NCBI RefSeq assembly: GCF_003688595.1
Contig: NZ_RCWT01000010.1
Location: 124,001-188,000 of the forward strand
Direction: 5' to 3'
Source: Sphingomonas sp. PP-F2F-G114-C0414
GTDB lineage: Bacteria > Pseudomonadota > Alphaproteobacteria > Sphingomonadales > Sphingomonadaceae
DNA length: 64,000 nt
The notes under the pieces were generated by a model. The model did not search any database, was not told where the DNA came from, and saw nothing but the letters and a program-made list of their open reading frames with translations. Made by a program: the position numbers and the translations under genes. Position 1 is the first letter of the stretch; each line of letters begins with the position of its first letter. Positions 16,452-26,046 of this stretch are shown here, one piece after another.

Positions 16452-18547
16452 CCGTTTCCGTTCCCCTCTGGCCCGCGGTGCTCGGCCGGTTCGGCTGGCA
16501 GGACCTGCCGTTCGTGCGGGCATGGGAGAATCCGACGATCAGCGAGATCATCGGCGCGTTCGCGGGCGCGCTGGTGGTGGTCGGTGCGATCGTCGTCGCG
16601 GCGTTGCTGACGCGCTATGGCAAGTGGCGCTATCTGTGGACCGAGTGGCTCACCAGCCTCGACCACAAGAAGATCGGCATCATGTATATCGTCGTCGCGT
16701 TCGTGATGCTGTCGCGCGCGCTGGTCGAGGCGGTGCTGATGCGGATGCAGCAGGCGGTGGCGATCGAGAACCCCGGCTTCCTGTCGCCCGATCATTTCGG
16801 ACAGCTGTTCTCGACGCATGGCTCGATCATGATCTTCTTCATGGCGATGCCGTTCCTGACGGGGATGATCAACTATGTCCTGCCGCTCCAGATCGGCGCG
16901 CGCGACATGGCGTTTCCCTGGGCCAATTCGATCGCGCTGTGGCTGACGATCGGCGCCGCGGGGCTGATGATGGCGAGCCTCGTCGTCGGCGAATTCTCGA
17001 CCGGTGGATGGAGCGGCTACCCACCCTATACCGAGCGCACGTTCAGCCCCGGCGTCGGGGTCGACTATTGGATATGGGCGGTGACATTGGGGTCGATCGG
17101 CTCGACGATGGCGGGGATCAACATCGCCTGCACCGTCTACAAGCTGCGCGCGCCGGGGATGCGGTTCATGCGGATGCAGATGTTTTCGTGGACCAGCCTG
17201 TGCACGTCGATCCTGATGATCTTCGCGATGCCGCCGCTGACCGTCGCCACGCTGCTGCTCGCGCTCGATCGCTATCTGGGGTTCCATTTCTTCACCAACG
17301 ACCTCGGCGGCAACATGATGAACTATGCCAACATGTTCTGGCTGTTCGGTCATCCCGAGGTCTACATCCTGATCCTGCCCGCGTTCGGCGTGTATTCGGA
17401 GGTCGTGTCGACCTTCTCCACCAAGGACCTGTACGGCTACACCTCGCTGGTGATCGCGACGATGGCGATCGCGGTGCTAAGCTTCACCGTGTGGGTCCAT
17501 CATTTCTTCACGATGGGGCAGTCGGCCAACGTCAACGCGGCGTTCGGGATCGCGACGATGACGATCGGCGTGCCGACCGGCGTGAAGATCTACGACTGGA
17601 TCTGGACGATGTTTCGCGGCGAAGTGCGCTTCACCGTGCCGATGCTCTATGCGCTAGCGTTCATGATGACGTTCGTGCTCGGCGGCTTCACCGGCATCAT
17701 CCTGGCGATGCCGCCACTCGATTACCTCGTCCACAACACGCTGTTCCTGGTCGCGCATTTCCATAACATGCTGATCCCGGGCCTCCTCTACGGGATGCTC
17801 GCGGGCTATCATTACTGGTTCCCCAAGGCGTTCGGGTTCCGCCTCGACGAACGCTGGGGGCGGATCGCGTTCACATGCTGGGTGGTGGGCTTCTACCTCG
17901 CCTTCTTCCCGCTGTACGTGCTCGGCGCGAGCGGAATGGCGCGGCGGACGCAGGCGATCTTCGAACCGTCGTTCCGGCCGTGGCTGTACGTCGCCGGCGT
18001 CGGCGCGTTCGTCCTGCTGGCGGCGCTGACGTCGCTCGGCATCCAGCTGTGGGTGAGCATCCGCGACCGTGCCAAGACGCAGGTCGAAGCGGGCGACCCG
18101 TGGGACGGCCGAGGGCTCGAATGGTCGGTCAGCGCCCCGCCGCCCGAATATAATTTCGCGGTGCTGCCACTGATCGACGGACGCAACCCGTTCTACGATC
18201 ACAAGCATGACGAGGGCCAACCGGACCCGTACGCCTCACCACCGGCTTACGAGGACATCGTCGTGCCGAAGGGCAGCGCGACCAGCGTCGTGATCGGGCT
18301 CACAGCCGCAGTCGCCGCGTTCGGCCTGATTTGGGAGATCTGGGGGCTGACCATCGTCGCGCTGCAGGTGATCGTCGCGGCGGTCGTGCTACGCAGCTTC
18401 GGTCGCGACCAGCATCGGACCATTCCCGCTGCGGAGGTCGCGCGCGAGCATGAGGCCTGGCTGACGCGCGTCCGGGCGACGCCCGGGATTCCGCGGCAAC
18501 TGGAGACCGCCGCGGTCAATCGTGGCCTTGCGGAGATCGTGGCGTGA
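16448..18547 (+). CDS. cyoB: cytochrome bo3-type ubiquinol oxidase subunit I
   Basis: The 699-residue catalytic subunit of the proton-pumping terminal oxidase. Heme and copper ligands are visible: the His in FSTHGSIMIFF (low-spin heme), the His and cross-linked Tyr of FGHPEVYILI, the His pair of VHHFFTMG (CuB), and the two His of VAHFHNMLIP. About 14-15 membrane helices are expected. The N-terminus (WENPTISEIIG) and the cytoplasmic tail match CyoB rather than caa3 CoxA. The ATG at 16448 overlaps the cyoA stop and the stop overlaps the cyoC start. No cyoE heme-O synthase is in the window. Confidence 0.95.
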   Translation: MTVSVPLWPAVLGRFGWQDLPFVRAWENPTISEIIGAFAGALVVVGAIVVAALLTRYGKWRYLWTEWLTSLDHKKIGIMYIVVAFVMLSRALVEAVLMRMQQAVAIENPGFLSPDHFGQLFSTHGSIMIFFMAMPFLTGMINYVLPLQIGARDMAFPWANSIALWLTIGAAGLMMASLVVGEFSTGGWSGYPPYTERTFSPGVGVDYWIWAVTLGSIGSTMAGINIACTVYKLRAPGMRFMRMQMFSWTSLCTSILMIFAMPPLTVATLLLALDRYLGFHFFTNDLGGNMMNYANMFWLFGHPEVYILILPAFGVYSEVVSTFSTKDLYGYTSLVIATMAIAVLSFTVWVHHFFTMGQSANVNAAFGIATMTIGVPTGVKIYDWIWTMFRGEVRFTVPMLYALAFMMTFVLGGFTGIILAMPPLDYLVHNTLFLVAHFHNMLIPGLLYGMLAGYHYWFPKAFGFRLDERWGRIAFTCWVVGFYLAFFPLYVLGASGMARRTQAIFEPSFRPWLYVAGVGAFVLLAALTSLGIQLWVSIRDRAKTQVEAGDPWDGRGLEWSVSAPPPEYNFAVLPLIDGRNPFYDHKHDEGQPDPYASPPAYEDIVVPKGSATSVVIGLTAAVAAFGLIWEIWGLTIVALQVIVAAVVLRSFGRDQHRTIPAAEVAREHEAWLTRVRATPGIPRQLETAAVNRGLAEIVA

Positions 18548-19170
18548 GCGAACCCGAACTGGCGCATGCCGGCCTCAACCTCGGCGACACCGGCGCGCTG
18601 ACGCAGGACCAGGCGGAGAACGCGATCTTCGGCTTCTGGATATTCCTGATGAGCGACGCGGTGATCTTCGCGCTGCTGTTCGCCACCTATGGCACGATGA
18701 TCGCGAGCACCGTCGGCGGCCCGACACCCGCCTCCGAATTCAAGCTGCTGCCCGCGTTCGTCGAGACGCTGCTGTTGCTGACGAGCAGCGCGACGTTCGG
18801 CCGCGCGACGATCGCGATGAAGTACGACGAACCGCGCCGCGTGCTGTTCGGCTGGCTCGGTGCGACGCTGGGTCTCGGCCTCGTCTTCCTCGCGCTCGAG
18901 GCGAACGACTTCGCGACGATGTTCGCGCACGGCGCCTATCCGATGCGCAGCGGCTTCCTGTCGTCGTTCTTCGCGCTGGTCGGGCTGCACGGACTCCACG
19001 TCGCGGTCGCGTGCTTCTGGCTGGTCGTGATGGTCGGCCAGGTCTGCGCCTACGGCCTCGATGCGCGGGTGAGGATCAACCTGTTGCGACTGGGCCTGTT
19101 CTGGCACCTGCTGGACATCGTCTGGATCGCGATCTTCTCGGTCGTCTATCTGCAAGGGAACATCGGATGA
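18544..19170 (+). CDS. cyoC: cytochrome bo3-type ubiquinol oxidase subunit III
   Basis: A 208-residue subunit III with five expected membrane helices. Family features are the GFWIFLMSDAVIFALLFATY block, the acidic FLALEANDF helix, GLHGLHVAVACFW and the terminal FWHLLDIVWIAIFSVVYL. It starts with GTG overlapping the cyoB stop as GTGA and overlaps the cyoD ATG. Subunit III stabilises the proton-pumping core. Confidence 0.94.
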   Translation: MSEPELAHAGLNLGDTGALTQDQAENAIFGFWIFLMSDAVIFALLFATYGTMIASTVGGPTPASEFKLLPAFVETLLLLTSSATFGRATIAMKYDEPRRVLFGWLGATLGLGLVFLALEANDFATMFAHGAYPMRSGFLSSFFALVGLHGLHVAVACFWLVVMVGQVCAYGLDARVRINLLRLGLFWHLLDIVWIAIFSVVYLQGNIG

Positions 19171-19472
19171 GCGACCGGACCCGCGAACTCAGAACCTATG
19201 CGATCGGCTACGGCCTGTCGCTCGGTCTGACGGTGGCCGCTTTTGCGATGGTCCGCTGGCCGTCGTTCGGTGCGCGCGCGATCTTCGGCATCGTGTTGGC
19301 GCTGGGGCTCGTCCAGATGGCGGTGCAGTTCCGCTGTTTCCTCCACATCAGTCTCAAGCGATCCTCGCGCCACGACCTTCAACTGATCCTGTTCTCCGCG
19401 CTGATCATCGCGCTGATGGTATCGGGGACGTTGGTGATCCTGTTCAACCTGCGTGGGCGGATGATGGGGTAA
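19167..19472 (+). CDS. cyoD: cytochrome bo3-type ubiquinol oxidase subunit IV
   Basis: A 101-residue membrane protein with three predicted helices: TYAIGYGLSLGLTVAAFAMV, the segment around FGIVLALGLVQMAVQFRCFL, and LILFSALIIALMVSGTLVIL. MAVQFRCFLHI and size match CyoD, the small subunit needed for CuB assembly in E. coli. The ATG at 19167 overlaps the cyoC stop. It ends the cyoABCD operon; no T-tract terminator is obvious before the convergent DUF2252 gene. Confidence 0.9.
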   Translation: MSDRTRELRTYAIGYGLSLGLTVAAFAMVRWPSFGARAIFGIVLALGLVQMAVQFRCFLHISLKRSSRHDLQLILFSALIIALMVSGTLVILFNLRGRMMG

Positions 19473-19533
19473 GCGCATCACCGGCCCGACTGCGTCACAA
19501 TCCCGCTATGTCACGAGTGAATGGCGGAAGACC

Positions 19534-20880
19534 TCACCCATGCGCGCCGAAGCGGCGGCAGTGTTCAAGATAGCCCACTTCATGTGCTCCGGCCATCGCG
19601 ACGATGGCTTGCCATAGCCATGACGGTGCATCGAGTTTGTCATCGCGGGCGGTCAGTGTGTCGCGCCATGCCAGTCTGGCGTCGTCGCTGAGTTGTCGGG
19701 CGTGCGCCTGGCCCACGACGAACGACAGATAGGACGCGGCGGCGACCGCTTCCTTGCGACTGAATTGTTCGACCTCGATCTTGAGGTCCTGCGGCGCCAG
19801 TTCGCGCAGGAAGACGGGCTTGCCCATCAGGTGTGCCGCGACCATTCGCTGGCCCAGGTTCGGCGACAGCGCGGTTGCCCCGGCGAGCACGCGCTCGCCC
19901 GCGTCGCGCGGCATCGTCGTCTCGCTCGTTACCGGTACGACGGAGGCCACGGCCTCCTTGATATCGACCAGCGCCAGCCGTTCATCCTTTGCCTTGCCGT
20001 GCGAGATGCCGATCAGCACCGCGAAACGAAGGTGCCCGAGCGAACTGCACCCCTTCCGCCAATAGGCGGCGTCGAGCACCCGAAGTTTCCCGTCGCCCGC
20101 CACACCGGCCAGCTCCATGCATCGCGCGCGAACCGAGTCCTTGCCGAACAGCGCCACGATCTCGCTCTTCTCCGCGCGCGAAAGCTTCCAGAAGCGTTTG
20201 TTGTGCGGAATGTTAGGCTCGACGTCCTCGAGACGGTCCTTCGCCAGATGGCGCCACCGTCTACCGATCGCCTCGCGCCTTACCGATCGGACGACGTCGG
20301 GTTCGCGCGGATCGTCATCGACGGTCGGGGTCAGCGCCCGGCAATACCCGTCGACCATCGCCTCGATCATCCGCGCTGTCGTGACACCCGGCAGATCCGA
20401 ACTCCGTGCCGCGGTTTCAAGCGACAGGCCAAGGCGGATGAGGTCGTAGGCAGGATTGGCGATGACGGTCTGGTCGAGATCGCGTATCTGGATGTCGACG
20501 CGATGATCGGCATCGGCCACCGGTCCGAGATTGCCAAGATGACAGTCGCCGCAAATCCAGACCGCCGGACCTTCCGGAATACCGGCAGCGACGGGAGATT
20601 CCGCAAGCCATTGATAGAACTGCGCCGTGTTTCCACGGACATAGGCGTGGACCGACCGCGCCATCTTGAGGGCGCGGGTTCGTTCGAGCACGGCCGAGCG
20701 TTCGTCGGGAGCCACGGCCATGAGTTCGCTTTCGAGAGAGGAAGGAGGGATAGGCGCCTGCCTCACCGCCGATCGTTTGGCGAATACGAAGACCGGGGTC
20801 AGGCAACCGCCGAATTGGTCGGGTGATGAGAGGTGACGGTCAGCCACTGTCCTTGCTGGCCGCCGCCGATAGCAATTCAT
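19534..20880 (-). CDS. DUF2252 family protein
   Basis: A DUF2252 protein of about 448 residues, distantly kinase-like in fold. Conserved blocks are YVRGNTAQFYQWL, the nucleotide-site-like WICGDCHLGNLGP, and DIQIRDLDQTVIANPAYDLIRL, which resembles the HxxxxN...D arrangement of aminoglycoside-kinase-like proteins. The biochemical role is unknown. The N-terminal 60 residues are variable and the start is unclear: ATG at 20880, GTG at 20898 or ATG at 20721 are all possible. It is last in an apparent three-gene unit with the ferritin-like and 97-residue genes. Confidence 0.85.
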   Translation of the reverse strand: MNCYRRRPARTVADRHLSSPDQFGGCLTPVFVFAKRSAVRQAPIPPSSLESELMAVAPDERSAVLERTRALKMARSVHAYVRGNTAQFYQWLAESPVAAGIPEGPAVWICGDCHLGNLGPVADADHRVDIQIRDLDQTVIANPAYDLIRLGLSLETAARSSDLPGVTTARMIEAMVDGYCRALTPTVDDDPREPDVVRSVRREAIGRRWRHLAKDRLEDVEPNIPHNKRFWKLSRAEKSEIVALFGKDSVRARCMELAGVAGDGKLRVLDAAYWRKGCSSLGHLRFAVLIGISHGKAKDERLALVDIKEAVASVVPVTSETTMPRDAGERVLAGATALSPNLGQRMVAAHLMGKPVFLRELAPQDLKIEVEQFSRKEAVAAASYLSFVVGQAHARQLSDDARLAWRDTLTARDDKLDAPSWLWQAIVAMAGAHEVGYLEHCRRFGAHG

Positions 20881-20909
20881 CGCCCGGCATCGCAACACCC
20901 ATCTGCACC

Positions 20910-21203
20910 TTACAGATCGGCGCTCTTCACCTCGGCTATCTCTGTGTTCGAAAGGCCTGGGGTCTCCTCCCGCAGAAACCGTAAAAGTTCGCTGATTTCC
21001 TCGGGGCCGAACTTGAGGTCGATGTCATCCATCTGGATGATGACCGATTTTTGCTCGTCCGCGGAAAGATCGGCGACAATATCCACGCACTCTTCCAGCG
21101 TTCCTTGTCCGACCGCTTCCGACGTCGCATCGCCAGATGGTTCGGCGGCATAGATCGTAGCCGGTTCGCTTAAAGGGTAGGTCGTCATCGTCGTCGCTTT
21201 CAT
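20910..21203 (-). CDS. small acidic hypothetical protein (97 aa)
   Basis: A 97-residue acidic protein, or 92 residues if the second ATG at 21188 is used. I do not recognise the family. The C-terminal half (CVDIVADLSADEQKSV, DLKFGPEEISELLRF) looks helical and soluble. It sits 50 bases after the DUF892 gene and 12-30 bases before DUF2252 on the same strand, which supports a three-gene operon. The protein-like composition favours a real gene. Confidence 0.55.
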   Translation of the reverse strand: MKATTMTTYPLSEPATIYAAEPSGDATSEAVGQGTLEECVDIVADLSADEQKSVIIQMDDIDLKFGPEEISELLRFLREETPGLSNTEIAEVKSADL

Positions 21204-21253
21204 CGTCTGCGTTGGGTCATCGCCCGCCGGGTTGGTGCCGGCGGGCGAGCATC

Positions 21254-21757
21254 TCATTCGTCTTCTGCGTCGATGTTGACGGTCGTCTCGGCGAGCTTCG
21301 TCATATATTCGTCGCCACCATAGATATCCTTGGTGGCGGCACTCAGCTTCTTGTGGTCGTCCTTGAGACCGAGCGCCTTGGCGTACGCCGTCGCCGTGCC
21401 GAACCCGGCGATCCCGTAATGCGTCATCCGCTGATACTGCGCGATGATCATCACATCGAGCAGCGGACCCTTCTCCGGGCCTTCCTCGAGGACATGCTTG
21501 GTGGCTTCGGCGACGAGGCCTTCCATGCCCTTGCAATGCTCCTTCGAGACCTTCTCGTCGTTCGACGCGATCAGATCCTTGAGCAGGTCGGTGTGTTTCT
21601 CGATATCCGCCTGCGACTTGGTCAGCATCTCCTTCAGCGACGCGTCGCTCGCCTTCGACGTGATCTTCTTCAGGACCTTCTTCATCTGGTCGTTCGCGGA
21701 CCACAGATCCTTCAGCTCGTCGGTGTAGATTTCCTGGAGATCTTCGGGTGCAGACAT
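21254..21757 (-). CDS. DUF892 (YciE/YciF) ferritin-like protein
   Basis: The 167-residue protein is a YciE/YciF-type ferritin-like four-helix protein. It begins with the typical LQEIYTDELKDLWSAN and has the second-half helix LDVMIIAQYQRMTHYGIAGFGTA, which carries part of the E-x-x-H-like di-iron-site pattern. Members are stress-induced in many bacteria and are thought to bind a di-metal centre. It leads an apparent operon with a small acidic protein and DUF2252. Confidence 0.92.
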   Translation of the reverse strand: MSAPEDLQEIYTDELKDLWSANDQMKKVLKKITSKASDASLKEMLTKSQADIEKHTDLLKDLIASNDEKVSKEHCKGMEGLVAEATKHVLEEGPEKGPLLDVMIIAQYQRMTHYGIAGFGTATAYAKALGLKDDHKKLSAATKDIYGGDEYMTKLAETTVNIDAEDE

Positions 21758-21841
21758 GGGATCATCCTCGTCATGTCGCCGAGCGGAATGCGCGGCGGCT
21801 GGTTCTGAAATTCGGGAAATGCGGATCGAAGCGTGGAAACC

Positions 21842-22300
21842 TCAGCCGGCGCCTGGCTGCTTCTGCTCGTCCTCGTAGTCGGCGTCGGTACCGATCTTGC
21901 CATTGGCTTCGGCCTCGGCGATGCCCGAGGTCTCTACGACCTCGATCGTGCGACCTTCGGCAGCAATCGCATGTGGTTCGCGGTCAGCATCAGGGTCTGC
22001 GGCGATCGTCGTACCGTCACCGCCTCCCGAGCCAGCCACGCCGTTCGCCGCGCTGCCGCCGTCCTTACCGGCCTGGCCGCCGCCGTGATAGGCGATTTCG
22101 GTCTGGCCGCCGTGCGCCATGAAACCGGTGTTCGTCTCGGTCTTGCCGGCGTGCGGGTTAGGATAGGACCCGCCGCCACTTTCGCCGCCTTCGCTGCGGC
22201 CGTGAACGTCATCGTTGCCGCGCGGCGAGTCTGAGACGCCGTCTGGTGCGCCCTTGCTCGCAGAGTTGCCGGGAACGGGGGTATGAACCTTGTCACTCAT
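21842..22300 (-). CDS. glycine-rich hydrophilic hypothetical protein
   Basis: A 152-residue, highly hydrophilic protein rich in Gly, Asp, Glu and Ala, with a low-complexity middle (GGESGGGSYPNPHAGK, GSAANGVAGSGGGDGTT). No membrane segment or known domain is visible; it looks intrinsically disordered. Start 22300 has AAGGA seven bases upstream. Disordered Gly-rich proteins next to DUF892 genes often belong to desiccation or stress regulons, but function here is inference. Confidence 0.65.
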   Translation of the reverse strand: MSDKVHTPVPGNSASKGAPDGVSDSPRGNDDVHGRSEGGESGGGSYPNPHAGKTETNTGFMAHGGQTEIAYHGGGQAGKDGGSAANGVAGSGGGDGTTIAADPDADREPHAIAAEGRTIEVVETSGIAEAEANGKIGTDADYEDEQKQPGAG

Positions 22301-22380
22301 CGGTACGTCCTTCTGAATGTAGCGGATCAAAACGAACCGCGCCGTTCCGCTCGACGGGAGCGGACCGGCTCGGGACGGGG

Positions 22381-23553
22381 TTACGGCCGGAGGACGACCT
22401 TGATGACGCCGTCCTGCTTGTCGCGGAACTTCTGGTACATTTCGGGCGCATCCTCGAGGCTGGCCGGGTGCGTGACGACGAAGCTCGGGTCGATATCGCC
22501 TGCCTCGATCCGGGCGAGCAGCGGCTTGGTATAGGCTTGGACGTGCGTCTGACCGGTCTTGATCGTCAGCCCCTTGTTCATCATCGCGCCGATCGGGATC
22601 TTGTCGCCCATCCCGACATAGACGCCGGGGATCGACACCGTGCCGCCCATCCGGCAGCTCATGATCGCCTCGCGCAACACGTGTACACGGTCGGTAGCGA
22701 GGAAAGTCGCCGCCTTCACCTTGTCGATCACCGCATCCATCGCGCCATGACCGGACGCCTCGGCGCCGACCGCGTCGATGCAGCTGTCGGGGCCGCGGCC
22801 CTTGGTACGGAACTGAAGCTCGTCATAGACGCTGTCGACTTCGGCGAAGTTGATCGTCTCCGCGCCACCGGCCTCGGCCATCGCCAGACGCTCGGCCACC
22901 TCGTCGATCGCGATCACGCGGCCCGCGCCCAGCATCAGCGCCGAGCGGATCGCGAACTGGCCGACCGGACCACAGCCCCAGATCGCCACGGTGTCGCCCG
23001 GCTCGATCTGCGCATTCTCGGCGGCCATGTAGCCGGTCGGGAAGATGTCGGAGAGGAACAGCGCCTGTTCGTCGGTGACGCTGTCGGGCACCTTGATCGG
23101 GCCGATATCGGCCATCGGCACGCGCAGATACTCGGCCTGGCCGCCGCAATAGCCGCCCAGCATGTGGCTGAACCCGAACAGGCCCGCGGGCGAATGGCCC
23201 ATCGCCTTGATCGCCATCTCGGAGTTCGGATTGGTCCGCTCGCACGCGGAGAACAGCCCCTTGCGACAAAAGAAGCAATCACCGCAGCTGATCGTGAATG
23301 GCACCACGACGCGGTCGCCGATCTTCAAATTGGTGACTTCGGAGCCGAGCGCGACGACGACGCCCATGTTCTCGTGGCCGAGAATGTCGCCCGCCTGCAT
23401 CGTCGGCTGGTATCCATCGAGCAGATGAAGATCGGACCCGCAGATCGCGCAGGCCGAAACCTTGATGATCGCATCGCGCGGATGCTTGATCTCGGGATCT
23501 GCAACAGTATCGACGCGTACGTCGCCTTTTCCATGCCAAACCAGTGCGCGCAT
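22381..23553 (-). CDS. zinc-dependent alcohol dehydrogenase (second paralogue)
   Basis: A 390-residue zinc MDR closely related to the one at 11926-13104: the same [17 protein letters not shown] start, [25 protein letters not shown] for catalytic zinc, and [15 protein letters not shown] for structural zinc. VWGCGPVG of the first copy is [12 protein letters not shown] here. It is likely an aldehyde or alcohol dehydrogenase acting with NAD+. It is followed 80 bases later by the disordered Gly-rich gene on the same strand. Confidence 0.9.
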   Translation of the reverse strand: MRALVWHGKGDVRVDTVADPEIKHPRDAIIKVSACAICGSDLHLLDGYQPTMQAGDILGHENMGVVVALGSEVTNLKIGDRVVVPFTISCGDCFFCRKGLFSACERTNPNSEMAIKAMGHSPAGLFGFSHMLGGYCGGQAEYLRVPMADIGPIKVPDSVTDEQALFLSDIFPTGYMAAENAQIEPGDTVAIWGCGPVGQFAIRSALMLGAGRVIAIDEVAERLAMAEAGGAETINFAEVDSVYDELQFRTKGRGPDSCIDAVGAEASGHGAMDAVIDKVKAATFLATDRVHVLREAIMSCRMGGTVSIPGVYVGMGDKIPIGAMMNKGLTIKTGQTHVQAYTKPLLARIEAGDIDPSFVVTHPASLEDAPEMYQKFRDKQDGVIKVVLRP

Positions 23554-24100
23554 CAGAAAGTCTCCGTGATAGAATTACAGTATTTCTCTCACGCACGACA
23601 TGGCATCGCGTCAGACATGACTCGGGGTTAGCGCAAATGCCGCCCGATCATCATCAACACTATGCACTGTCGCCACTAAGGTCCGGCCTCCACGCGTATG
23701 CGTCGTTGCCGTCAGCGTGAGCGTATCCTGGGGCGTATAGCGATCAACGTGGCGTCATCGTTCCTGCGTCACGCCAATATCCGCCATTTATATTTTATAT
23801 TGATTGGTATCAGTATTGATCTTCCTAAATCAAGTCGTGTTGATAAGGCGAAAATCTCATACATCGTAACGACTTGGCGAGACTGATTGTTACGCGATGT
23901 CGTTGCGGCTGCGATATGGATGCTTTGGATGGTCATCCTGATCGGAGATCGCGTCGCCAAGTTCGCCGAAGCGTGGGTCAATTCGGAGCGTCAGCCGTTA
24001 GGACGCTATCGCACTCTGTCGAAGTCGTTCGACCGCCACGCCTGCAATCGGGCTGCGGCGTTCCGGCAGGCGGGTGCACAAACCAGATTTGGGATGACCT
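23554..24100. other. 547-base intergenic region, partly AT-rich
   Basis: No convincing gene is seen between the divergent alcohol dehydrogenase and HAD genes. Bases about 23775-23860 are strikingly AT-rich for this genome and include TTATATTTTATATTGATTGG. It may hold promoters for both sides or be an acquired spacer. Short open frames here have no recognisable content. Confidence 0.4.
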
Positions 24101-24766
24101 ATGCAAATCAAAGCCGTTCTCTTCGATATCGACGGTACGCTGGTCGCCACCAACGACATGCACGTCCTCGCCTGGGAGGAGGCGTTCGCGACCGTCGGCG
24201 CGTCGTTCGACCGCCAGGTGATCCACGACCAGATCGGGAAGGGGACGGACATGCTCGTGCCGACGCTGTTGCCCGATGCGGACGAGGAGCAGCAGGAAAA
24301 GCTCGGCGACACGCACGGCGCGATCTTCAAGGCGAAGTACCTGGAGACTGCCAAGCCGTTCGCGCAGGCGCACGCCCTGCTGGCACACGCGCATGGCCTG
24401 GGGCAACGCGTCGTCCTGGCCTCGTCGGCCTCCGAAGCAGAACTCGACCATTACATAGACCTGCTCGACGCCCGCGACCTGATCGCCGCGACGACGAGCA
24501 GTGATGACGTCGAGAAGACCAAGCCCGCGCCGGACATCTTCGCGACCGCGCTTGAGAAGCTGTCGGGGATCGACCGCACCGAGGTGATCGTGGTCGGCGA
24601 CACGCCCTATGACATCGAGGCAGCGGCCAAGTGCGGGATCGCCGCGGTCGCGGTTCGTTCGGGCAAGTTCAAGGACGAGCAACTGCACGCAGCAGGCGCG
24701 ATCGCGATCTACGACGACGTAGCGGCCTTGCTCGCCGGCTATGCAACCTCGCCGCTGGGACGCTGA
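24101..24766 (+). CDS. HAD-superfamily hydrolase, beta-phosphoglucomutase/phosphatase-like
   Basis: A 221-residue HAD phosphatase. Motif I is F-D-I-D-G-T (nucleophile Asp9), motif II the Ser of LASSASEAEL, the conserved Lys is in KTKPAPDIF and motif III is VVGDTPYDIEAA. A helical cap between motifs I and II (about 18-85) places it in the phosphoglycolate phosphatase/beta-PGM group. The substrate is likely a phosphosugar or another small phosphate ester. It lies five bases before the SDR gene on the same strand, so the two are probably co-transcribed. Confidence 0.92.
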   Translation: MQIKAVLFDIDGTLVATNDMHVLAWEEAFATVGASFDRQVIHDQIGKGTDMLVPTLLPDADEEQQEKLGDTHGAIFKAKYLETAKPFAQAHALLAHAHGLGQRVVLASSASEAELDHYIDLLDARDLIAATTSSDDVEKTKPAPDIFATALEKLSGIDRTEVIVVGDTPYDIEAAAKCGIAAVAVRSGKFKDEQLHAAGAIAIYDDVAALLAGYATSPLGR

Positions 24767-24771
24767 TCGAC

Positions 24772-25785
24772 ATGAGCCTCACACTTAAACCCCTGCACGA
24801 TCAGGTCATCGTCGTCACAGGCGCAACCAGCGGGAACGGTCTCGCGATCGTCGAGGAAGCCGTGCGCCGCGGTGCCGCGGTCGTCGCGACTGCGCGTAAC
24901 GAAGCGGCACTGGAGGCACTCCGCGATCGCCTGTCGGCTGACGGCGGACGTATCGCGATCTGCGTCGCGGACGTCAGCGACATGGCGGCGGTCGAGCTGG
25001 TCGCCGCCGTCGCGGTCGAGGCGTTCGGTGGGTTCGACAGCTGGGTCAACAATGCCGGCACAGGCACCTATGGCACACTGGACCAGGTGCCGGTCGCAGA
25101 TCACCGGCGCGTGTTCGACGTCAATTATTTCGGCGTACTGCATGGATCGCTGGCCGCCGCGCGGCATATGCGCGGCCGCGGCGGGGCTATCATCAATGTC
25201 GGCTCCATCCTCAGCGATCGCGCGATCGTCGAGCAGGGGCCGTATTGCGCGACCAAGCATGCGGTGCAGGCGCTGACCGATACGCTGCGTATGGAACTGG
25301 AGCAGGAGGGGGCCGGCATCTCGGTGACGCTGATCAAACCCGGCGCGATCGACACGCCGTTCCCCGAGCATGCGCGCAACTTCATGGACCAGCCGCCGCG
25401 CCTGCCGCCGCCGCTTTACGCGCCCTCGGTCGTCGCCGACGCGGTGCTGTTCGCCTGCGAGACGCCGCGGCGGACGCTGTATGCGGGGGGCGGGGGGCTG
25501 CTGTCCTCGCTGCTCTCGCGCGCCGCGCCACGGTTGAGCGACAAGATCATGGAACTGGTCGGCAGCGTCGCGCAGCAGAAGCCCGAAGATCCCGGCGACC
25601 CGGCGCGGCGCGACAACCTCTACGCCCCGCGCGTCGATGCATTGCGCGGCAGCCAGGACGTCCACGCACGCAAATCGAGTACGGTATTGCAGGCGCAGAA
25701 ACTCCACCCCGCCGTTCTGTTGCTCGGTGTCGTCGGAGCCGGGATCGCGGTTGCACTGAGCTGGCCGAAGGATACCAGCCGGTAA
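24772..25785 (+). CDS. short-chain dehydrogenase/reductase with C-terminal membrane anchor
   Basis: A 337-residue SDR. G-A-T-S-G-N-G-L-A is the NAD(P) loop (the usual Ile is Asn), NNAGTGTYG the NAG motif, and Ser of VGSILSD with Y-C-A-T-K the catalytic residues. LIKPGAIDTPF follows. Beyond the 250-residue core it has an extension ending in a hydrophobic segment (PAVLLLGVVGAGIAVAL), suggesting a C-terminal inner-membrane anchor. It probably forms a unit with the HAD gene. Substrate unknown. Confidence 0.9.
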   Translation: MSLTLKPLHDQVIVVTGATSGNGLAIVEEAVRRGAAVVATARNEAALEALRDRLSADGGRIAICVADVSDMAAVELVAAVAVEAFGGFDSWVNNAGTGTYGTLDQVPVADHRRVFDVNYFGVLHGSLAAARHMRGRGGAIINVGSILSDRAIVEQGPYCATKHAVQALTDTLRMELEQEGAGISVTLIKPGAIDTPFPEHARNFMDQPPRLPPPLYAPSVVADAVLFACETPRRTLYAGGGGLLSSLLSRAAPRLSDKIMELVGSVAQQKPEDPGDPARRDNLYAPRVDALRGSQDVHARKSSTVLQAQKLHPAVLLLGVVGAGIAVALSWPKDTSR

Positions 25786-25809
25786 CGCCAGACGCCGAAT
25801 GCACGGGGG

Positions 25810-25938
25810 GCGCGCGACTTCGATGCCGTGCTCGTCCTCACCGGCGGCAACGCGCTCGGCCTTCGAAGCGGTCATCTACGAAGCGTTGCACGAGCACGGC
25901 CTCCAACCCGACTGGATCATCGCCGCATCCTCGGCGGT
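25810..25938 (+). pseudogene. 5' remnant of a patatin-like phospholipase gene
   Basis: One frame reads DFDAVLVLTGGNALG up to base 25860. A second frame continues from 25861 as FEAVIYEALHEHGLQPDWII and ASS. Together they match the start of a patatin domain (usual G-G-G-x-L-G oxyanion loop, then G-x-S-x-G elbow). A two-base deletion at 25860/25861 would explain the frame change. Similarity stops after about 25938, before the nucleophile region is complete. It follows the SDR by about 25 bases, so an intact gene may once have been in that operon. Confidence 0.65.
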
Positions 25939-26046
25939 GGGGGGATTGTCTCAAGCCATTAATATGGCGACTCCGTCGCTGTTTTTAGCGGTTATTGGCG
26001 GGTCGTCTTCGGACGGGTAAGGCTGGTGCCATGATTGTGACGCGAC

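Noticed and set aside
22325..22380. A GGAAC resembling an EcfG -35 element upstream of the Gly-rich gene
   Set aside because: The following GTT is only ten bases away, not 16-17, so it does not fit the promoter.
22246..23631. A 461-residue open frame on the plus strand
   Set aside because: Antisense to the second zinc alcohol dehydrogenase; no known motif.
25938..26046. A possible insertion-sequence end after the patatin remnant
   Set aside because: No matching inverted repeat or target duplication could be found by eye and no transposase frame is present.
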